Shown here in pieces: positions 1-9,015 of a stretch of 36,434 nt of DNA. The stretch spans positions 1-36,434 of the forward strand of contig JBHELO010000137.1 in NCBI GenBank assembly GCA_046263055.1, given 5' to 3'. Source of the DNA: DATAQC01 sp046263055 (GTDB taxonomy: Bacteria > Actinomycetota > Acidimicrobiia > Acidimicrobiales > AC-14). A program made the translations under genes and the position numbers. The notes below the pieces were generated by a model. It did no database searches and had not been told where the DNA came from. It was given only the letters and a program-made list of their open reading frames with translations. The stretch's first letter is position 1. Each line of letters begins with the position of its first letter.

Positions 1-3000
1 TCCACCAACACCCTGCCCACGTGGGAGCGGGCCCAGCCCTTCCGCATGCTGTGCCACAACGGCGAGATCAACGCCCTGGCCGGCAACGTCAACCGCATGC
101 GGGCCCGGGCCTCCCTCGGGACCGAGGCTGCCGGCCTGGGCCCCGAGGAGCTGTTCCACCCGGTCGTGGACCCGTCGGACTCGGACTCCGGCCAGCTCGA
201 CTCGGTCATCGAGCTGCTCACCCGGGGCGGGCGCGACATCCGCCACGCGGTGGCCATGTCCGTCCCCGAGGCGTGGGAGGGCGAGCGCGACCTCGACCCC
301 GCGGTGCGCGGCTTCTACCGCTACCACGCGTCATTGATGGAGCCGTGGGACGGCCCCGCCGGCGTGGTCTTCACCGACGGCCGGGGCGTGGGCGCCGCCC
401 TCGACCGCAACGGCCTGCGGCCCCTGCGCTACGCGGTGTGCGAGGACGGCCTGGTGGCCTGCGGCTCCGAGGCGGGCGCCATCGACGTATCCGGCCACGG
501 CATGGTGCGCCGGGGACGCCTGGGCCCCGGCCAGATGCTGTTCGTGCACCCCGAGCGGGGCCTGGTCCTCGACGCCGGGTGCAAGGCCGAGATCGCCGCC
601 ACCGGCCCCTACGCTCGCTGGGCGGCCGACGGCCTGCGCAACGTCAGCCGGGGCCGGCCCATCGAGCGCACCCCCGACCCCGACGCCCTGGAGCGCCGTC
701 AGGCCATGTTCGGCTACAGCCGCGAGGAGCTGGCCATGGTCCTGCGGTACATGGCCAGCGAGGCCAAGGAGCCCACCTACTCCATGGGCGACGACTCCCC
801 GCTGCCCAACCTGGCCGGCCGTCCCCGGTCCGTGCACCACTACCTCAAGCAGCGCTTCGCCCAGGTCACCAACCCCCCCATCGACCACCTCCGCGAGCGC
901 CTGGTCATGAGCCTGCGCACCCTGCTGGGGCCGCGCCACCCGCTCCTCACCGCCAGCGACCGGGCGGCCGAGCTGCTGGTGCTCAAGACGTTCTTCGTCT
1001 ACCCGTCGCTCATCGTGGACCTCCTCTCGGGGGCGGCCTCGAACGGCTTCGGGTGCGCCCACCTGGACGCCACCTTCCCGGTGGCGGACGGTCCGGTCGG
1101 GCTGCGGGAGGCCGTCGAGCGCCTGTGCGACGCCGCCGAGCAGCTGGCGGCGGACGGCACCGGCATCCTCGTGATCGACGACGGCAACGTGGCCGAGGAC
1201 CGGGCCCCGGTGCCCGCCCTGCTGGCCACGGGTGCCGTCCACCACCGCCTGGTGGCCCGCGGCCTGCGCTCGACCACCAGCCTGGTGGTGGCCGCCGACG
1301 AGGCGCGCGACGTCCACTACGTCGCCTGCCTGCTGGGGTACGGCGCCGACGCCATCTGCCCGGGACTGGCCCTGGAGACTGTGGCCCACGAGGCCGACCG
1401 CAACGAGGAGTCCGAGCTCACCGGGCCCGAGGCCCAGAACCGCCTGCAGTCGGCCATGGAGGACGGCGTGCTCAAGGTGATGTCCAAGATGGGCATCTCC
1501 ACCGTCGACTCCTACCGGGGCGCCCAGATCTTCGAGGTCGTCGGCCTCGGTCCCGAGGTGGTGGACGTGTGCTTCGCCGGCACCCCGTCGGTGGTGGGTG
1601 GCATCGGGTGGGAGGCCCTGGGCGCCGACGTGCTGGCCCGCCACGGCACCGGCCGCCTGGGCGACGGGGGCTACTACCGCTCCCTCAAGCGGACAGGCTC
1701 GGAGTACCACACCCACAACGACGACGTCACCAAGGCCCTCAACGAGATGAAGGCCGCCCACCTCCTCCAGGCCGCCCTGCGCGACGGCTCCGACGACACC
1801 TACGAGCGCTTCGCGGCCCTGGTCAACGGCCGCCCGGCCACCGAGCTGCACGACCTGCTGGAGTTTGTGGCGGCCGGGGCGCCCGTGCCCCTGGGCGAGG
1901 TCGAGCCGGCCACCGAGATCACCCGGCGGTTCTCCACCGGGGCCATGTCCCACGGCTCGCTCTCCCGGGAAGCCCACGAGACCCTGGCCGAGGCCATGAA
2001 CCTCATCGGGGGAAAGTCCAACTGCGGCGAGTGCGGCGAGAGCCGGGCCCGCTTCCTCACGCGAGGCCGGCCCAAGGGCGACAAGAACAGCCGCATCAAG
2101 CAGATCGCCTCCGGGCGCTTCGGCGTCACGCCGGAGTACTGCGCCTTCGCCGACGAGCTCAACATCAAGATCGCCCAGGGCTCCAAGCCGGGCGAGGGAG
2201 GCCAGATCCCCGGAGCCAAGGTCTCCGAGGAGATCGCCACCCTGCGCCACACCCAGCCCGGGATCGGGCTCATCTCCCCGCCTCCCCACCACGACATCTA
2301 CTCCATCGAGGACCTGGCCCAGCTCATCTTCGACCTGAAGCAGGTCAACCGCCTGGCCGACGTGTCGGTGAAGCTGGTGGCCGAGGACGGCGTGGGTACC
2401 ATCGCCGCCGGCGTGGCCAAGGCATTGGCCGAGGTCGTGCACATCAGCGGGTGCAACGGGGGCACCGGGGCGTCGCCCCTCATGTCCATCAAGCACGCCG
2501 GCCTGCCCTGGGAGCTGGGCCTGGCCGACACCCAGACCGCCCTCATCGACAACGGCCTGCGCGACCGCATCAAGGTCCGGGTGGACGGCGGCCTGCTCAC
2601 CGGGCGGGACGTGCTGGTGGCCGCCCTGCTCGGCGCCGACGAGTACTCGTTCGGCACTGCGGCCATGATCGCCGAGGGCTGCATCATGGCCCGCGCCTGC
2701 CACAAGGACACCTGTCCCACCGGCATCGCCACCCAGCGCCCCCACCTGCGGGCCAAGTTCGGGGGCACGGCCGAAGGGGTGGCCGCCTACCTGCTGTTCG
2801 TGGCCGAGGAGGTGCGCCGGGGCCTGGCGGCTCTCGGTCTGCGCACCCTGGACGAGGCCATCGGCCGGGTGGAGTGCCTCCGGCCTCAGGCCACCGACGA
2901 CCCCCGGGCGGCGGCCATGGACCTGACGCCCCTCATCACCCCGCCCCCCGACCCCGCCGCCCCCCGGCGGTTCGTGCGCCGGGTGGCCATTCAGCGCCCC

Positions 3001-3828
3001 CGCTCGTCCCTCGGCGACCGTTTGCTGGACGACGCCCTCCTCCGCGTGTTCGACGGCGACGACGTGGAGCTGCGCTACCCCATCGTCAACGCCGACCGCA
3101 CCGTGGGGGCCGCCCTGGGAGGCGCCATCGCCCTGGAGTGGGGCGACCGCCCTCCCATGGGCACCGCCATCGTGCGCTTCGACGGCTCGGCCGGGCAGAG
3201 CTTCGGCGCCTTCCTCACCCACGGCATCGAGTTCGAGCTGGTCGGCGAGGCCAACGACTACGTGGGCAAGGGCATGGGCGGCGGCCGGGTCGTCGTCCGG
3301 CCGTCGGAGGACACGGTCGTGCCGGCCGGCATCAGCGAGGTGGGCAGCGAGCCGGTGCTGGCCGGCAACACCTGCCTGTACGGCGCCACCGGCGGCGAGC
3401 TGTGGCTGGCCGGGTCGGCGGGCGAACGCTTCGCGGTGCGCAACTCCGGCGCCACCGCGGTGGTGGAGGGCGTCGGCGACCACGCCTGCGAGTACATGAC
3501 GGGCGGCACGGTGGTGGTCCTGGGGCCGGTGGGCTACAACCTCGGCGCCGGGATGACAGGGGGCCAGGCCTACGTATGGGACCCCGACTCGGCGCTGGCC
3601 ACCCGCCTCAACACGTCCCTGGTGGAGGCGGCCCGGCCCGACGCCGAGCTCCTGGAGGAGCTGCGGTGGCTGGTGGAGCGCCACTTCGAGCTCACCGGCT
3701 CACCCCGGGCCGCCGCCCTACTCGCCGACTGGGCCACCACCGTGTCCCACGTGTGGGTGGTGGCCCCCATCGACCGGGTGCGGCGCATGGAGGCCCAGCG
3801 CGCCGGCCGAGTGGCGGCCAGCGCCTGA
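1..3828 (+). CDS. gltB: Glutamate synthase large subunit, 5' end missing
   Basis: This is the ferredoxin- or NADPH-dependent glutamate synthase alpha chain, which moves the amide of glutamine to 2-oxoglutarate to give two glutamates. The reading frame is open from base 1, so the first ~200-230 residues with the N-terminal catalytic Cys lie outside the window; 1275 residues remain of a usual ~1500. The order is: rest of the glutaminase domain (CHNGEINALAGN, RNGLRPLRY), central domain from about residue 290, FMN/synthase domain from about 640 (SKPGEGGQIPG; the 3Fe-4S cysteines in C-x5-C-x4-C spacing at bases 2680-2715), and the C-terminal GXGXG beta-helix (GKGMGGGRVVV). No small subunit (gltD) follows; the next gene is on the opposite strand. 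It may lie upstream, or this may be a ferredoxin-type enzyme. Identification is secure. Confidence 0.97.
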   Translation, partial: STNTLPTWERAQPFRMLCHNGEINALAGNVNRMRARASLGTEAAGLGPEELFHPVVDPSDSDSGQLDSVIELLTRGGRDIRHAVAMSVPEAWEGERDLDPAVRGFYRYHASLMEPWDGPAGVVFTDGRGVGAALDRNGLRPLRYAVCEDGLVACGSEAGAIDVSGHGMVRRGRLGPGQMLFVHPERGLVLDAGCKAEIAATGPYARWAADGLRNVSRGRPIERTPDPDALERRQAMFGYSREELAMVLRYMASEAKEPTYSMGDDSPLPNLAGRPRSVHHYLKQRFAQVTNPPIDHLRERLVMSLRTLLGPRHPLLTASDRAAELLVLKTFFVYPSLIVDLLSGAASNGFGCAHLDATFPVADGPVGLREAVERLCDAAEQLAADGTGILVIDDGNVAEDRAPVPALLATGAVHHRLVARGLRSTTSLVVAADEARDVHYVACLLGYGADAICPGLALETVAHEADRNEESELTGPEAQNRLQSAMEDGVLKVMSKMGISTVDSYRGAQIFEVVGLGPEVVDVCFAGTPSVVGGIGWEALGADVLARHGTGRLGDGGYYRSLKRTGSEYHTHNDDVTKALNEMKAAHLLQAALRDGSDDTYERFAALVNGRPATELHDLLEFVAAGAPVPLGEVEPATEITRRFSTGAMSHGSLSREAHETLAEAMNLIGGKSNCGECGESRARFLTRGRPKGDKNSRIKQIASGRFGVTPEYCAFADELNIKIAQGSKPGEGGQIPGAKVSEEIATLRHTQPGIGLISPPPHHDIYSIEDLAQLIFDLKQVNRLADVSVKLVAEDGVGTIAAGVAKALAEVVHISGCNGGTGASPLMSIKHAGLPWELGLADTQTALIDNGLRDRIKVRVDGGLLTGRDVLVAALLGADEYSFGTAAMIAEGCIMARACHKDTCPTGIATQRPHLRAKFGGTAEGVAAYLLFVAEEVRRGLAALGLRTLDEAIGRVECLRPQATDDPRAAAMDLTPLITPPPDPAAPRRFVRRVAIQRPRSSLGDRLLDDALLRVFDGDDVELRYPIVNADRTVGAALGGAIALEWGDRPPMGTAIVRFDGSAGQSFGAFLTHGIEFELVGEANDYVGKGMGGGRVVVRPSEDTVVPAGISEVGSEPVLAGNTCLYGATGGELWLAGSAGERFAVRNSGATAVVEGVGDHACEYMTGGTVVVLGPVGYNLGAGMTGGQAYVWDPDSALATRLNTSLVEAARPDAELLEELRWLVERHFELTGSPRAAALLADWATTVSHVWVVAPIDRVRRMEAQRAGRVAASA

Positions 3829-3989
3829 ACGACGCCGCTCGCTCACCCCGTCGGCAGGCCACCTTGAGGTCAGGACGGCGCGACCGATCCGGGCCGGAGG
3901 ATCCTCCCGTACGACGCCTCCGAGCGGGCGGCGGCCGAGGCCCGGCGCTTCGTCCCGGCACCGCCAGCGGGGAGGTGAGACGGGCGGCG

Positions 3990-5048
3990 TCAGCCGTTGA
4001 CGACGGAGGCGGGAAGGCCGGCGATGCGGGTGGCGAAGATGCCGACGATGTCGGGGATGGCGGTCTTGCCGGCCACCGGCGTCTGGTCGCCGTCGGGCTG
4101 GGGGAAGTAGACGCCCATCAGGACCCGGCCACGCTTGAGGTAGACGGCGATCGAGTGCCCGGACTGGCCCAGGGCGTCGACGGTGGTGAAATCGAAGGCG
4201 AGGCGGTCGACGGTGGGGGTCTGGGGCCAGGAGCCGTCGGGGGCGGTGTTGAAGTGGGTGGTCACCGACGGCTCGCCCACCGGGCTGGTCACCGGGGTGG
4301 CGGGGCACTTGGCCGCCACCGACTGCAGTTCGGCGAACGCCTGGTCGGCGTTGGCGGGCTTGCCGTACAGCACCGCCTCGGTGCTCAGGCTGCCGTCGCC
4401 CTGGCCGTCGAGCACCACCACCTGCAGTCGGGCGGTGCGCATGGCCTCGCTGGGGAAGGTGCCGTTGCACAGGTCCAGGGTGGGGTCGCTGACCGAGTTG
4501 CCGTTGGCCAGCTGCTGGACCGAGAACGACGACGGCACGTCCGTCTGCCTGACGACCAGCGAGGACAGGACCGAGGCCGAGGGGTCCCGGGGCTCCACCG
4601 AGGTGGACGGCCCGAGCGTCGGGACCTCCGACGGGATGGTGGTACCCGAGGCCCCGTTGATGGTGTGCGACGGGCTCCGGCGCAGGACGAGGGCGCCAGC
4701 CACCATGCCGACCACCAGGGCGGCTACCACCAGCACCGGCCAGCGGCGCTCCAGGAACGACCGGGGGGGCGGCGGGGGGGGCGGCTCGGCCGGGCCGGAG
4801 GCGGCCGCCGGCACGGGGGAGATGACGGGCGCCGAGGATCCCTCGGTGGTCCAGAAGGTCCACGCCTCCCCGGTCCACCACCGCCGCCGGCTCGCGCTCC
4901 ACGGGTCCTGGTACCAGCCCGCCGGCCGCCGCTCGCCGGGCGCCGGATGGCCGGTGGCCACTGGCTGGGAGGCCGAGCCCGGCGGTCGAACCGGGTCGGC
5001 AGGCGGGGGAGGCCCACCCGCCGGACCCGTGCCCGTCTGGTCGGTCAC
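3990..5048 (-). CDS. DUF2510-type single-pass membrane protein with extracytoplasmic domain
   Basis: Function unknown. A Pro/Gly-rich cytosolic N-terminus carries a W-rich motif of the DUF2510 type (PAGWYQDPW...RRWWTGEAW, about residues 43-66). A Pro run and one membrane helix (about 104-122) follow, then a ~230-residue extracytoplasmic domain with two Cys, one in a DLCNGTFPSEA segment. The layout resembles actinobacterial envelope proteins with PknH-sensor-like outer domains, but I cannot assign that family firmly. I chose the GTG at 5048 because the 15 extra residues from the upstream ATG at 5093 look non-coding (Cys/Arg-rich) and neither start has a strong ribosome site; 5093 remains possible. 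It is read in the same direction as the next minus-strand gene, 106 bases away. Confidence 0.8.
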   Translation of the reverse strand: MTDQTGTGPAGGPPPPADPVRPPGSASQPVATGHPAPGERRPAGWYQDPWSASRRRWWTGEAWTFWTTEGSSAPVISPVPAAASGPAEPPPPPPPRSFLERRWPVLVVAALVVGMVAGALVLRRSPSHTINGASGTTIPSEVPTLGPSTSVEPRDPSASVLSSLVVRQTDVPSSFSVQQLANGNSVSDPTLDLCNGTFPSEAMRTARLQVVVLDGQGDGSLSTEAVLYGKPANADQAFAELQSVAAKCPATPVTSPVGEPSVTTHFNTAPDGSWPQTPTVDRLAFDFTTVDALGQSGHSIAVYLKRGRVLMGVYFPQPDGDQTPVAGKTAIPDIVGIFATRIAGLPASVVNG

Positions 5049-5154
5049 CCGCCTCGCCTCGTCGTACGTCGCACGGCACCCACTCCCGACCATGATGACC
5101 TGCCCGCCTGAGGAACGGCTGAGGGTCGTGTGAGCGTCGGCTGGGCAGGCCCCG

Positions 5155-6606
5155 TCAGCGGGAGGTCCCCTTGACCGACCCCTTCAGCTTGCCCGTCCGC
5201 GCCGCCACCGTGCACAGGAGGCGTCGGTTGCCGCCGTCCCAGTTGCGGCTGGTCGGCACGTAGAACACCACGGTGAGCGACGAGCGGTCGAAGGGAACGC
5301 CGACGTAGGACTGGAACTGGGGTGGGCAGGCGACGTTCGCCTCCCGCTCGAGGATGTCCTGGCCGGGGAACTTGGCGCCCCGGCCTGCGGGATCGTCGAT
5401 CAGGGCGAACACCTCGAGATCGTGCTCGGACGCGCAGGGCACCCGGTTGGCCCGCAGGAAGGTGTCCTTGGGCTTCTGGATGCAGTCGCCGGGGCGCAGG
5501 TCGGCGTAGCTGACGCCCCGGGAGGACCGGCCGGCCAAGATGGCCACGGCCGCCGCCACCACGACCAGTGCGATGACGACGGCCAGCACCTTCGTCCCAC
5601 GCCGCCGGCGGCGGGGCCCGGCCCGCCTGGCGGACGAGGACGAGTCGGTGGGTGGCGGGGGAAGCGGCGGAACGGGGCCCGAGTCGGGGCCCGATGCGGC
5701 CCCGACCGAGTCGGTGTCCGAGCCGGCGGAGGGATCGACCGGGGCCGGGACGGGGGTCCCGATGGCGTCGGCAGCGGCGGTCTCGGGCGCGGCGGCGTCG
5801 GCGGCGGCGGCGGCGGCGGCGGTCTCGGGCGCGGCGTCGGCGGCGGCGGTCTCGGGCGCCGAATCGGCGGCGGTGGCCGACCGGCCCCGCCCCCCCGGGG
5901 AGCCCGTCCGCGAGCGCGGGCCGGGCACCCGGGTGGCTGCCGCCTTCTTGGTGCGTCCTGCCCCGGCTCCCGATCCCCGGCCCTTGGCCACAGGTGTGCC
6001 CATCACCGTGGCCGCCGCCCCCGTGGGTCGGCGCCGGCGGGTGCCCTTGGTGGCCCCGGCCGCCTTCGCCGGCACTGCCGCCGAAGCCGATCGTGGGGCC
6101 GCTCGCGCCGCCGCCCTCGTCCTTCTCGGCTCGGCTCCCCCGACCTTGGACGCCGGGTCCTTGGGTGCAGCCGCTCTGGACGCCGGGGCCTTCGACGCCG
6201 GGGACTTCGTCCCCGCCGGTTTCGTCGCCGCGGTTTTCGTCGCCGCCGGTTTCGTCGCCGCGGTTTTCGTCGCCGCCGCCTTCGACGCCGCCGCCTTCGA
6301 CGCCGCGGCCTTCGACGCCGCGGATTTCGTCGGTCGGGACTTCGTCGTCGGCGTCTTCGACGCCGGGGCCTTCGTCGGTGCTGCCTTCGTCGTCGGCGTC
6401 TTGGACCCCGGGGCCTTGGACGCCGGGGCCTTGGACGCCGGCGCGCTGGCGGCACGAGGCGCCGAGCCTGCCCGGGCCGCCGCCGCCCTCTTGGCCGGCG
6501 CCCCGTTGGCCCCTGGGCGCGCCGGAGGGGCCGGGCGAGGCCTCGGCCTGGTGGAGCGGCGCGCGGGCCGGGGCCCCTGGTCTTCCGCCACGGCCCCATC
6601 ATGCAC
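5155..6606 (-). CDS. Membrane protein with histone-H1-like Lys/Ala tail and septum-formation-type outer domain
   Basis: Role unknown; probably an envelope or division-associated protein. The 483 residues have three parts. Residues about 1-330 are low-complexity: residues 58-155 are a run of five- to six-residue units of the type xxASKAP, AATKTAATKP and PTKS, as in histone H1 C-terminal tails, followed by Arg-rich and Ala/Glu-rich stretches. One membrane helix lies at about 337-356, preceded by an RRRRR cluster that predicts a cytosolic N-terminus. Residues ~365-475 form an outer domain with four Cys (GDCIQKP, VPCASEHDLEVF, ACPPQF, LLCTVA), matching the Septum_form-type domain pattern. The start is a GTG with no clear ribosome site. 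The tail is encoded by imperfect direct DNA repeats (about 6180-6460), so its length probably varies between strains. Confidence 0.85.
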   Translation of the reverse strand: MHDGAVAEDQGPRPARRSTRPRPRPAPPARPGANGAPAKRAAAARAGSAPRAASAPASKAPASKAPGSKTPTTKAAPTKAPASKTPTTKSRPTKSAASKAAASKAAASKAAATKTAATKPAATKTAATKPAGTKSPASKAPASRAAAPKDPASKVGGAEPRRTRAAARAAPRSASAAVPAKAAGATKGTRRRRPTGAAATVMGTPVAKGRGSGAGAGRTKKAAATRVPGPRSRTGSPGGRGRSATAADSAPETAAADAAPETAAAAAAADAAAPETAAADAIGTPVPAPVDPSAGSDTDSVGAASGPDSGPVPPLPPPPTDSSSSARRAGPRRRRRGTKVLAVVIALVVVAAAVAILAGRSSRGVSYADLRPGDCIQKPKDTFLRANRVPCASEHDLEVFALIDDPAGRGAKFPGQDILEREANVACPPQFQSYVGVPFDRSSLTVVFYVPTSRNWDGGNRRLLCTVAARTGKLKGSVKGTSR

Positions 6607-6670
6607 GCCCCGGCGCGAACCCGGGCAAATCGGCCGGGCAACCGGCGCGAAGAACGCCTTCCCGCCCGCC

Positions 6671-6699
6671 TAGGCTGGGTGCTCCCCCCGCCCGAGGAG
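6671..6699 (+). promoter_or_regulatory. Candidate -10 box and Shine-Dalgarno upstream of aconitase
   Basis: TAGGCT at 6671-6676 fits the actinobacterial -10 pattern. GAGGAG at 6694-6699 is a good ribosome site. The nearest ATG/GTG/TTG in the aconitase frame is not until 6773, but an in-frame ATC at 6707 lies exactly seven bases after the GAGGAG. Confidence 0.4.
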
Positions 6700-6772
6700 C
6701 ACGGCAATCCCCGCTCGTTCCGACCCCGACGCCGACCCCACCGCCGAGCTGTACGCCCGGCTGGGCGAGCGG

Positions 6773-8971
6773 GTGGCCACCGGTCGGCGGCGGCTGGCTC
6801 GGCCCCTGACCCTGGCCGAGAAGATCCTGTTCAACCACCTGTGCGACCCCGAGGGCCAGGACCTCGATCGGGGGCACTCCTACGCCGAGTTCGCCCCCGA
6901 CCGGGTGGCCATGCAGGACGCCACCGCCCAGATGGCGATCCTGCAGTTCATGACCGCCGACCTGCCGCGGGTGGCGGTCCCCACGACCGTGCACTGCGAC
7001 CACCTCATCCAGGCCCGCCAGGGGGCGGCCGCCGACCTGAGCGCCGCCGAAGGGGCCAACGCCGAGGTCTACGACTTCCTCCGCACCGCCTCAGCCCGGT
7101 ACGGGATCGGCTTCTGGCAGCCCGGGTCAGGGATCATCCACCAGGTCGTCCTCGAGCACTACGCCTTCCCGGGCGGGATGATGATCGGCACCGACAGCCA
7201 CACGCCCAACGCCGGCGGGCTGGCCATGGTGGCGGTGGGTGTGGGCGGCGCCGAAGCGGTCGACGTGCTGACCGGTGGCTCCTACGGCCTGCGCTGGCCC
7301 CGCCTCATCGGCGTCCGCCTCACGGGCACGCTCTCGGGCTGGACCTCGCCCAAAGACGTCATCCTCAAGGTGGCCCAGCTCCTCACCGTCAAGGGGGGTA
7401 CCGGCGCCATCCTCGAGTACTTCGGGCCGGGCACCGCCGCCATCAGCGCCACCGGCAAGTCCACCATCTGCAACATGGGCGCCGAGATCGGCGCCACCAC
7501 GTCGGTGTTCCCCTTCGACGAGCGCACCGTCGCCTACCTCAAGGCCACCGGGCGGGAGGCGGTCGCCGACGCCGCCGCCGCGGTGGCCGCCGACCTGGCC
7601 GCCGACCCCGATGTGGACGCCGACCCGGAGCGCTTCTTCGACTCGGTCGTAAACGTGGACCTGTCGGCCCTGGAACCCCACGTGGTCGGGCCGCACACCC
7701 CCGACCTGGCCCGGCCCGTGTCGGCCCTGGCCGCCGAGGCCCGGGCCCATGGCTGGCCGCTCGAGCTCTCAGCGGCGTGCGTGGGGTCCTGCACCAACTC
7801 CTCCTACGAGGACATCGGGCGGGCCGCCAGCGTGGCGCGCCAGGCCGCGGCACGGGGCCTCAAGGCCCGCACGCCGCTCCTGGTCACGCCCGGCTCCGAG
7901 CAGGTACGGGCCACCATCGAGCGGGACGGGCTGTTGGCCGACCTGGAGGCCATCGGCGCCACCGTGCTGGCCAACGCCTGCGGCCCCTGCATCGGCCAGT
8001 GGGCCCGCTCCGACGTGGCCGACGGTGAGCTGAACTCCATCGTCACCTCGTTCAACCGCAACTTCCCCAAGCGCAACGACGGCAACGCCAGGACCCTGGC
8101 GTTCATCGCCTCGCCGGAGACCACCGTCGCCTACGCCCTGGCCGGCACGCTGGACTTCAACCCCCTCTCCGACGACCTCGACGGCATCCGCCTGGGCGAG
8201 CCGGCGGGCGACGAGCTCCCCGGCACCGGCTTCGCGGCGCCGGCCAGCGGCTACCTGGCTCCCATTCCCGGCGGCGGCGTGGACGTGGAGATCCGCCCCG
8301 ACAGCTCCCGGCTCCAGCGCCTGGAGCCGTTCCCGGAGTGGGACGGCCAGGACCTGGTGGACCTGCCCGTGCTGCTCAAGGCCCGGGGCAAGTGCACCAC
8401 CGACCACATCTCGGCGGCCGGGCCATGGCTGCGCTACCGCGGCCACCTCGAGAACATCAGCCGCAACCTGTGGCTGGGCGCGGCCAACGCCTTCACCGGC
8501 GAGACGGGCACCACCCGCTGCCTGGTGCATGGCGAGGTTGAGCCCCTGCCCGACGCCGCCTTCCACTGCCGGGAGGCGGGGCTGTCGTGGGTGGCGGTGG
8601 GCGACGAGAACTACGGCGAGGGGTCGTCGCGCGAGCACGCGGCCATGGAGCCGCGCTTCCTCGGCGCCCGGGCGGTGTTCGCCCGGTCGTTCGCCCGGAT
8701 CCACGAGACCAACCTCAAGAAGCAGGGCCTGCTGCCCCTCGTCTTCGACAACCCCGCCACCTGGGACGCGGTGGGCGAGGGCGACCGGATCTCCGTGCAC
8801 GGCCTGGCCGATCTGGCGCCCGACCGCCCGGTGGAGTGCGTCCTCCGCCACCCCGACGGGACCGCGGAGACGTTCACCGCAACCCACACCATGTCGGCCG
8901 AGCACGTGGCGTGGTTCCGGGCCGGCAGCGCCCTGAACCTGATCCGGGAGCGTTTCGGCCGTCGCCCCTGA
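6773..8971 (+). CDS. acn: Aconitate hydratase (mitochondrial-type aconitase)
   Basis: It interconverts citrate and isocitrate in the TCA cycle using a 4Fe-4S cluster. All cluster ligands are present in the expected contexts: C340 (GSCTNSS), C403 and C406 (ACGPCIG). Other family landmarks are visible: GTDSHTPNAGG, the FNRNFPKRNDG region, and the swivel domain with KCTTDHISAAGPW and GEGSSREHAAMEPR. About 732 residues is right for the mitochondrial-like bacterial form rather than the ~890-residue AcnA/IRP type. The start given is the first conventional one, a GTG. The frame stays open upstream with plausible coding sequence (ELYARLGERV) to an ATC at 6707 behind a good ribosome site, so the true N-terminus may be 22 residues longer. 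The gene seems monocistronic. Confidence 0.96.
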   Translation: MATGRRRLARPLTLAEKILFNHLCDPEGQDLDRGHSYAEFAPDRVAMQDATAQMAILQFMTADLPRVAVPTTVHCDHLIQARQGAAADLSAAEGANAEVYDFLRTASARYGIGFWQPGSGIIHQVVLEHYAFPGGMMIGTDSHTPNAGGLAMVAVGVGGAEAVDVLTGGSYGLRWPRLIGVRLTGTLSGWTSPKDVILKVAQLLTVKGGTGAILEYFGPGTAAISATGKSTICNMGAEIGATTSVFPFDERTVAYLKATGREAVADAAAAVAADLAADPDVDADPERFFDSVVNVDLSALEPHVVGPHTPDLARPVSALAAEARAHGWPLELSAACVGSCTNSSYEDIGRAASVARQAAARGLKARTPLLVTPGSEQVRATIERDGLLADLEAIGATVLANACGPCIGQWARSDVADGELNSIVTSFNRNFPKRNDGNARTLAFIASPETTVAYALAGTLDFNPLSDDLDGIRLGEPAGDELPGTGFAAPASGYLAPIPGGGVDVEIRPDSSRLQRLEPFPEWDGQDLVDLPVLLKARGKCTTDHISAAGPWLRYRGHLENISRNLWLGAANAFTGETGTTRCLVHGEVEPLPDAAFHCREAGLSWVAVGDENYGEGSSREHAAMEPRFLGARAVFARSFARIHETNLKKQGLLPLVFDNPATWDAVGEGDRISVHGLADLAPDRPVECVLRHPDGTAETFTATHTMSAEHVAWFRAGSALNLIRERFGRRP

Positions 8972-9015
8972 GCCTCCGCCGGTGCCGCCTCCCGATCTGC
9001 CGCCCACCGCCTGAC

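Noticed and set aside
331..3684. Minus-strand open frame of over 1100 codons antisense to gltB
   Set aside because: Third-position GC bias keeps the antisense frame open; no recognisable protein.
21..5111. Very long plus-strand open frame (1696 codons) over gltB and beyond
   Set aside because: It is a frame shifted from gltB in GC-rich DNA; the translation is Arg/Pro/Gly-rich without domains, while the gltB frame is unmistakable.
5422..8028. Plus-strand open frames (868 and 377 codons) over the H1-like gene and aconitase
   Set aside because: They are shadows of the real minus-strand and plus-strand genes; repeats such as RRRGFRRR or FVAAVFVAAGF simply mirror the Lys/Ala repeats.
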